Positions 60,190 to 64,000 of a DNA stretch of 64,000 nucleotides are shown here, in pieces. The translations under genes were made by a program, and so were the position numbers. This stretch comes from Dechloromonas denitrificans (GTDB taxonomy: Bacteria; Pseudomonadota; Gammaproteobacteria; Burkholderiales; Rhodocyclaceae), in assembly GCF_020510685.1 (NCBI RefSeq), contig NZ_CP075185.1, positions 1,612,001 through 1,676,000 of the forward strand, written 5' to 3'. How positions within the stretch are numbered: the first letter of the stretch is position 1; every line of letters begins with the position of its first letter. The notes under the pieces are model-generated. The model did no database searches, had not been told where the DNA came from, and saw only the letters and a program-made list of their open reading frames with translations.

Positions 60190-61206
60190 ATGGACCGTTT
60201 TCAAGCCATGCAGGTGTTCACGGGGGTGGTGGATGCCAACAGTTTTTCCCGTGCCGCCGACAATCTGGGCATGCCCCGGGCGACCGTGACGACCACCATC
60301 CAGAATCTGGAAGCCCTGCTTCAGGTCCGCCTGCTCAACCGGACGACCCGGCGGATCAGCCTGACGCCGGACGGTGCCGCCTATTACGAGCACTGCGCCC
60401 GCATCCTCGGTGAAGTCGAGGAAACCGAGTCGTCGTTTCGCGACGTGGCGCGCGGCCCAAAGGGACGGCTGCGCCTCGACGTGCCGTCGACCATCGGCCG
60501 GCTGATCCTGATTCCCCGGCTGTGCGACTTCCATTGCCGCTATCCGGATGTCGACCTGGTGATCGGCATGGGCGACCGCCAGGTCGATCTGGTCCGCGAG
60601 GCGGTGGACTGCGTCATCCGCGTCGGCGAGCTGCAGGATTCGACGCTGGTCGCCCGGCGCATCGGCACTTTCAAGGCGCTTACCTGCGCCGCTCCGGAAT
60701 ACCTCGAACGTTACGGCGTGCCGAACAGCATCGACGATCTGCAGCAGCACCTGGCGGTGCATTATTTCTCCAGCCAGACCGGCCGCACCATCGACTGGGA
60801 TTTCATCGTCGATGGCCAGTCGACGCCGGTCAAGATGCGCGGCAGCGTCTCGGTCAACGATGGCGAAGCCTATGTCGCCTGCGGCCTGCAAGGCTTCGGG
60901 CTGATCCAGCCGCCGCGCTACATGGTCCTGCCGCATCTGGAATCGGGCGCGCTGCAGGAGGTTTTGCCGCACATCTCGCCGTCGCCGATGCCGATCTCGG
61001 TGGCCTACATGCAGAACCGCCACCTGTCGCCGAAAGTCCGTGCCTTCGTGGACTGGGTGGCCGAACTGTTCGGCGCCTGTCCGCTGCTCGGCGGGATCGA
61101 GGCGGGCGAGGGGGAATGCAAATTCAGCGTCAAGTCCGGCTACAACACGCTGAGAACCGAGCTCGACCGGGCGAATGTGGCGGAGCAGGCGGGTTATAGG
61201 GAATAA
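60190..61206 (+). CDS. LysR family transcriptional regulator
   Basis: 338 residues. N-terminal DNA-binding region MDRFQAMQVFTGVVDANSFSRAADNLGMPRATVTTTIQNLE and LLNRTTRRISLTPDGA; effector domain from ~90 (GRLRLDVPSTIGRLILIPRL, DCVIRVGELQDSTLVARRIG). About 35 residues longer at the C-terminus than usual (300-310). It is divergent from the quinone oxidoreductase set. Because its own upstream element recurs before the RND operon, it may control both. Confidence 0.92.
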   Translation: MDRFQAMQVFTGVVDANSFSRAADNLGMPRATVTTTIQNLEALLQVRLLNRTTRRISLTPDGAAYYEHCARILGEVEETESSFRDVARGPKGRLRLDVPSTIGRLILIPRLCDFHCRYPDVDLVIGMGDRQVDLVREAVDCVIRVGELQDSTLVARRIGTFKALTCAAPEYLERYGVPNSIDDLQQHLAVHYFSSQTGRTIDWDFIVDGQSTPVKMRGSVSVNDGEAYVACGLQGFGLIQPPRYMVLPHLESGALQEVLPHISPSPMPISVAYMQNRHLSPKVRAFVDWVAELFGACPLLGGIEAGEGECKFSVKSGYNTLRTELDRANVAEQAGYRE

Positions 61207-61254
61207 TGACTCGAGCCTCGGCTCAAGAAGTTTATTGCTGGCAAGGAGAACGAA

Positions 61255-61791
61255 ATGACCAAAAGCGAGTTTCCTCTCGGTGAAGTCTACGGCCACCTCG
61301 AAACGGGGCCGGTATTGCTGCTGTCCACCCGCCACAAGGGCAAGGCCAACGTGATGACCATGTCGTGGCATACGATGATGGAATTCGAGCCGCCGCTGGT
61401 CGGCTGTGTCGTCAGCGGCAACGATTTCAGCTTTCAGGCGCTGAAGGCGACCAAGCAGTGCGTCCTCAACATTCCGTCGGTCGAACTGGCGACCCAGGTC
61501 GTCGGCTGCGGCAATACCTCAGGTCTTGATACCGACAAATTCGCCGAGTTCAAGCTGACCCCACTGGCGGCCGATCTGGTCGACGCACCGCTGATCGCCG
61601 AGTGCTTCGTCAACCTCGAGTGTCGCGTCGTCGATACGCGGCTGGTCAATCGCTACAACTTTTTCGTCCTCGAGGTGGTCAAGGCCTGGCGTAACCCGGC
61701 CGGCCCCGAGCCGCACACGCTCCATCATCGGGGCAATGGCGTATTCATGGTGGCCGGCGAGACGATCAAGCTGCCATCGAAAATGAAGTAG
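61255..61791 (+). CDS. Flavin reductase / flavoredoxin-like FMN-binding split-barrel protein
   Basis: 178 residues after AAGGAGA. Split-barrel markers are VLLLSTRHKGKANVMTMSWHTMMEFEPPLVGCVVSG, TKQCVLNIPSVELATQVVGCGNTSGLDTDKF and LECRVVDTRLVNRYNFFVLEV. This group binds FMN and reduces flavins or small electron acceptors. It is 48 bases downstream of the LysR gene on the same strand. Confidence 0.9.
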   Translation: MTKSEFPLGEVYGHLETGPVLLLSTRHKGKANVMTMSWHTMMEFEPPLVGCVVSGNDFSFQALKATKQCVLNIPSVELATQVVGCGNTSGLDTDKFAEFKLTPLAADLVDAPLIAECFVNLECRVVDTRLVNRYNFFVLEVVKAWRNPAGPEPHTLHHRGNGVFMVAGETIKLPSKMK

Positions 61792-61871
61792 GCGAGGCCA
61801 GTCGCCGCAATTTCGCCCAGGCCGGCTACCGAATGAGGATGGCCAGCCGGACATCACCAAAGATAATCATC

Positions 61872-62291
61872 ATGCAAAAGATCTCCACCATCGCCGCGCT
61901 GCTGCTCTGTTCCCTGGCTGGCGCGGCCAGCGCCGGCGACGACAGCGGCGCGCTCGGCCAACGCGAATTCCTGAAGAGCTGCGCGACCTGTCATGGTTCC
62001 GACGGCAAGGCGCGGACTCCCGCTGCCGGGGCCGCCAAGCCGGCCCCCGCCGATTTGACGCAATTGTCCAAGAAGAACGGCGGGTATTTTCCGACCGCCC
62101 GCGTCTACGAAACCATCGACGGCCGGCTGGCGGTGGCAGCCCATGGCCCGCGCGACATGCCGCTGTGGGGGCAGGTTTACACCAGTCAGGCGGGGCCGGC
62201 TACGAATAATCCTTACCCGGCCGAAGCCAAGGTCCGGTCGCGCATCCATGCGCTGATCGACTACATCTACCTGCTTCAGGAGAAGGATTAG
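61872..62291 (+). CDS. Periplasmic c-type cytochrome (single haem)
   Basis: 139 residues from the ATG at 61872. Signal peptide MQKISTIAALLLCSLAGAASAG. One haem motif CATCH (about residues 39-43) with a conserved GSDGKA after it. The likely axial Met is in GPRDMPLWGQ. The fold fits small class I/cbb3-type electron carriers. No oxidase genes are adjacent, so the partner is unknown. Confidence 0.9.
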   Translation: MQKISTIAALLLCSLAGAASAGDDSGALGQREFLKSCATCHGSDGKARTPAAGAAKPAPADLTQLSKKNGGYFPTARVYETIDGRLAVAAHGPRDMPLWGQVYTSQAGPATNNPYPAEAKVRSRIHALIDYIYLLQEKD

Positions 62292-62336
62292 TCTGAGCCG
62301 GGCCGCGCCGGCCGGTGCCGCCCTGCCTGCCGCCGG

Positions 62337-63965
62337 CTAGATCCTGAATCGGCCGACGATTTCCTGCATGCGCTGCGCGGTCCGGTCCATGCTCTCGGCG
62401 GCCTGCGAGGTTTCGTGGGCAATGGCGCTGGCCTCTTCCGACTGGGTCGCGATCTGTTCGATCCGGACCGCGACATCGGTCGATGCCGTCGATTGTTCGC
62501 GCAGGCCGTTGTCGACCTCACGCACGACATCGGCGACCTGTTGAGCCATCTGGCGCAATTGCGCAATCGACGCGCCGGCCTGCTGCGCCAGTTCGACGCT
62601 GCTGTCGGCCAGCTCGACGCCTTGCGCGACGCCGCTGACGACGTGCCCGGTCGATTGCTGGATGGCATTGACCATGCCGCTGATCTCGCCGGTCGATACC
62701 GCCGTCCGTTCCGCCAGCTTGCGCACCTCGTCGGCCACCACGGCAAAACCGCGCCCGGTTTCGCCGGCCCGCGCCGCTTCGATCGCGGCATTCAGGGCGA
62801 GCAGGTTGGTCTGGTCGGCAATGTCGCGGATCACCGCGACGATGCTCGATATCTTTTCCGACTCCAGCTTGAGTCCGTGGATCTGTTCCGCTGCGTTGCG
62901 GACGACATTGGCCAACTGGTTGATCTGGCCGACCAGCGCGACGATGGCCTGGTTGCCCTGGGCCGCCTGTTCGTCGGACGCATTGGCCAGGCGCGAGGCT
63001 TCGTTGGTGTTGTCCGACACATGATTGATCGAGACGGTCAGTTCCTCGACATTGGCGGCAATCGCCGAAGCGGCGCTGCTCTGGACCGAGGATGACTGGT
63101 CGATCAACTGCACCGCATGGTTGAGCGACTTCGAGGCTTCGAGAATCTGGCCGGCGCTGCTCAGCGTCTCACCCATCGCCGAGCGCAAGGATTGCTGCAT
63201 GTCGCCGACGGCGCCCACCAGCTTGCCCACCTCGTCGCGACTGGTCGGCCCCATCTCGCCGCGCAGGTCGCCACCCGCGATGCGGCGCGCCGCGACCACC
63301 GCGGTATCCAACTGGTGACCCATGCGCTGGGCGATCAGATAGGAAACCAGCAGGGCCAGCGCAATGCCGGCCAGCAGGGCCGAGATGCCGCCAACCAAGG
63401 CCGTCCCGACACGCTTCTCGGCGCTCGCCGAGGCTTGGTCCGCACCGTCCCGGTTCAGCTTGGCCAGTTCGTCGGTCTTGTCGCGCAAGGCATTGGCGGT
63501 CTTGACCCATTCGCTCCGGCGCAATTGCTGGGCCTCGTCTTCCTTGCCGCTGCGGGCCAGGGCGATCGCCTTGTCGACGGCGGCCTGGTAGCCTTCCACC
63601 GCCTTCACGGTGTCCTGGTAGATGGCCCGTTCCTGATCGGAGCTGATCAGCTTTTCGTAGGTTTTCAAGGCGGCCTGGAGTGATTCGTTGAGTTTGCCGA
63701 GACTGCCTTCGATCTTGGCTTTTTCCTCGGCGCTCCCCGGCAGCATGTATTCCAAGCTACGCACGCGGTAGCGCAGGCGAAGCTGGCTGATTTCGCCCAC
63801 GGCCTGGACCGACGGCAGCCAGTTTTTGGCGATCTGCTCGGTGTCCTTGCCGACTGCCTGGATTTGCAGAACGCAGAAGAGCACGGCAACGATCAGCACA
63901 CCGCCGCTGGCGAGAAAGTTGATCAGCAATTTGTAGCGTAGCGACAGGTTATCGAGCCAAGCCAT
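62337..63965 (-). CDS. Methyl-accepting chemotaxis protein
   Basis: 542 residues. Helix 1 at residues ~12-32, a four-helix-bundle periplasmic sensor (33-190, [20 protein letters not shown]), helix 2 at ~190-210, HAMP (~212-265, [28 protein letters not shown]) and the signalling domain to the end. The hairpin tip is [40 protein letters not shown]. No NWETF-type CheR tether at the C-terminus (ends VGRFRI). A ligand cannot be read from the sequence. It faces the cytochrome gene convergently. Confidence 0.95.
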   Translation of the reverse strand: MAWLDNLSLRYKLLINFLASGGVLIVAVLFCVLQIQAVGKDTEQIAKNWLPSVQAVGEISQLRLRYRVRSLEYMLPGSAEEKAKIEGSLGKLNESLQAALKTYEKLISSDQERAIYQDTVKAVEGYQAAVDKAIALARSGKEDEAQQLRRSEWVKTANALRDKTDELAKLNRDGADQASASAEKRVGTALVGGISALLAGIALALLVSYLIAQRMGHQLDTAVVAARRIAGGDLRGEMGPTSRDEVGKLVGAVGDMQQSLRSAMGETLSSAGQILEASKSLNHAVQLIDQSSSVQSSAASAIAANVEELTVSINHVSDNTNEASRLANASDEQAAQGNQAIVALVGQINQLANVVRNAAEQIHGLKLESEKISSIVAVIRDIADQTNLLALNAAIEAARAGETGRGFAVVADEVRKLAERTAVSTGEISGMVNAIQQSTGHVVSGVAQGVELADSSVELAQQAGASIAQLRQMAQQVADVVREVDNGLREQSTASTDVAVRIEQIATQSEEASAIAHETSQAAESMDRTAQRMQEIVGRFRI

Positions 63966-64000
63966 GACTGTCTCCGATATTGTAAAAATATTAAATGTAG

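Overview
The window is GC-rich and almost fully coding. It looks like the chromosome of a free-living, diazotrophic betaproteobacterium, probably a Rhodocyclales member of the Dechloromonas/Azonexus type. That placement is an inference from gene content: a nifV-cysE-nifW-nifZ-nifM block with a sigma-54 promoter, many PAS/GGDEF/EAL proteins, a CheB-CheR hybrid, an MCE lipid transporter and an encapsulated-ferritin homologue. I saw no rRNA or tRNA gene and no CRISPR array.

Layout. 1-0.9 kb: 5'-terminal part of a CheB/CheR hybrid gene. 1.0-4.6 kb: mlaE-mlaF-mlaD-lipoprotein operon for lipid transport. 4.6-5.6 kb: a BON-domain protein and a collagen-like repeat lipoprotein. 5.8-14.0 kb: a same-strand cluster with a NitT/TauT/sulfonate-type ABC transporter, a GntR/UTRA regulator, an AprA-like flavoprotein, a 2x[4Fe-4S] ferredoxin, a HEAT-repeat protein and a NapH/NosR-like membrane Fe-S protein. 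I know of no assigned function for this cluster. 14.1-19.7 kb: an old yellow enzyme, DkgB, an MFS exporter with a divergent LysR gene, and a CorC/HlyC-type membrane protein. 20.1-23.7 kb: the oxidative pentose phosphate operon gnd-zwf-pgl. 23.9-29.7 kb: small envelope and stress proteins, an esterase, a PRC-barrel protein, an aberrant transaldolase and an EncFtn-type ferritin. 29.6-33.7 kb: two cyclic-di-GMP proteins.

34.0-39.0 kb: nitrogen-fixation accessory operon nifV-cysE-orf-nifW-nifZ-nifM-tpm, with a -24/-12 promoter and a NifA-type upstream site. It is followed by a decayed IS3-family transposase. 39.8-47.4 kb: an orphan type VI secretion island. A full VgrG with its own C-terminal tip is followed by a VRR-NUC-like nuclease effector and a DUF3396-type immunity gene. 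Then comes a second, headless copy of the VgrG C-terminal half (a ~0.98-kb direct repeat) carrying a different tip, with its own effector and immunity pair. The arrangement would let homologous recombination swap one tip-effector-immunity module for another.

47.7-50 kb: DUF2164, and a MarR regulator divergent from a ferric-reductase-like flavocytochrome, ended by strong hairpins. 50.1-56.9 kb: an RND efflux operon (hydrolase, adaptor, pump, outer-membrane factor) resembling the llpE-ceoAB-opcM layout. Its hydrolase has Asp in place of the nucleophilic Ser. 57.4-61.8 kb: a redox operon (quinone oxidoreductase, SnoaL-like, Rid-like, nitroreductase), a divergent LysR regulator and a flavin reductase. 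A ~45-bp element upstream of the LysR gene recurs upstream of the efflux operon. 61.9-64.0 kb: a cytochrome c and a methyl-accepting chemotaxis protein.

Two scattered regulatory patterns stand out: a TGTnCGnnnnCGCACA-type 16-mer near most of the small stress genes, and a shared palindromic core upstream of the ABC/AprA-like cluster and its GntR gene.
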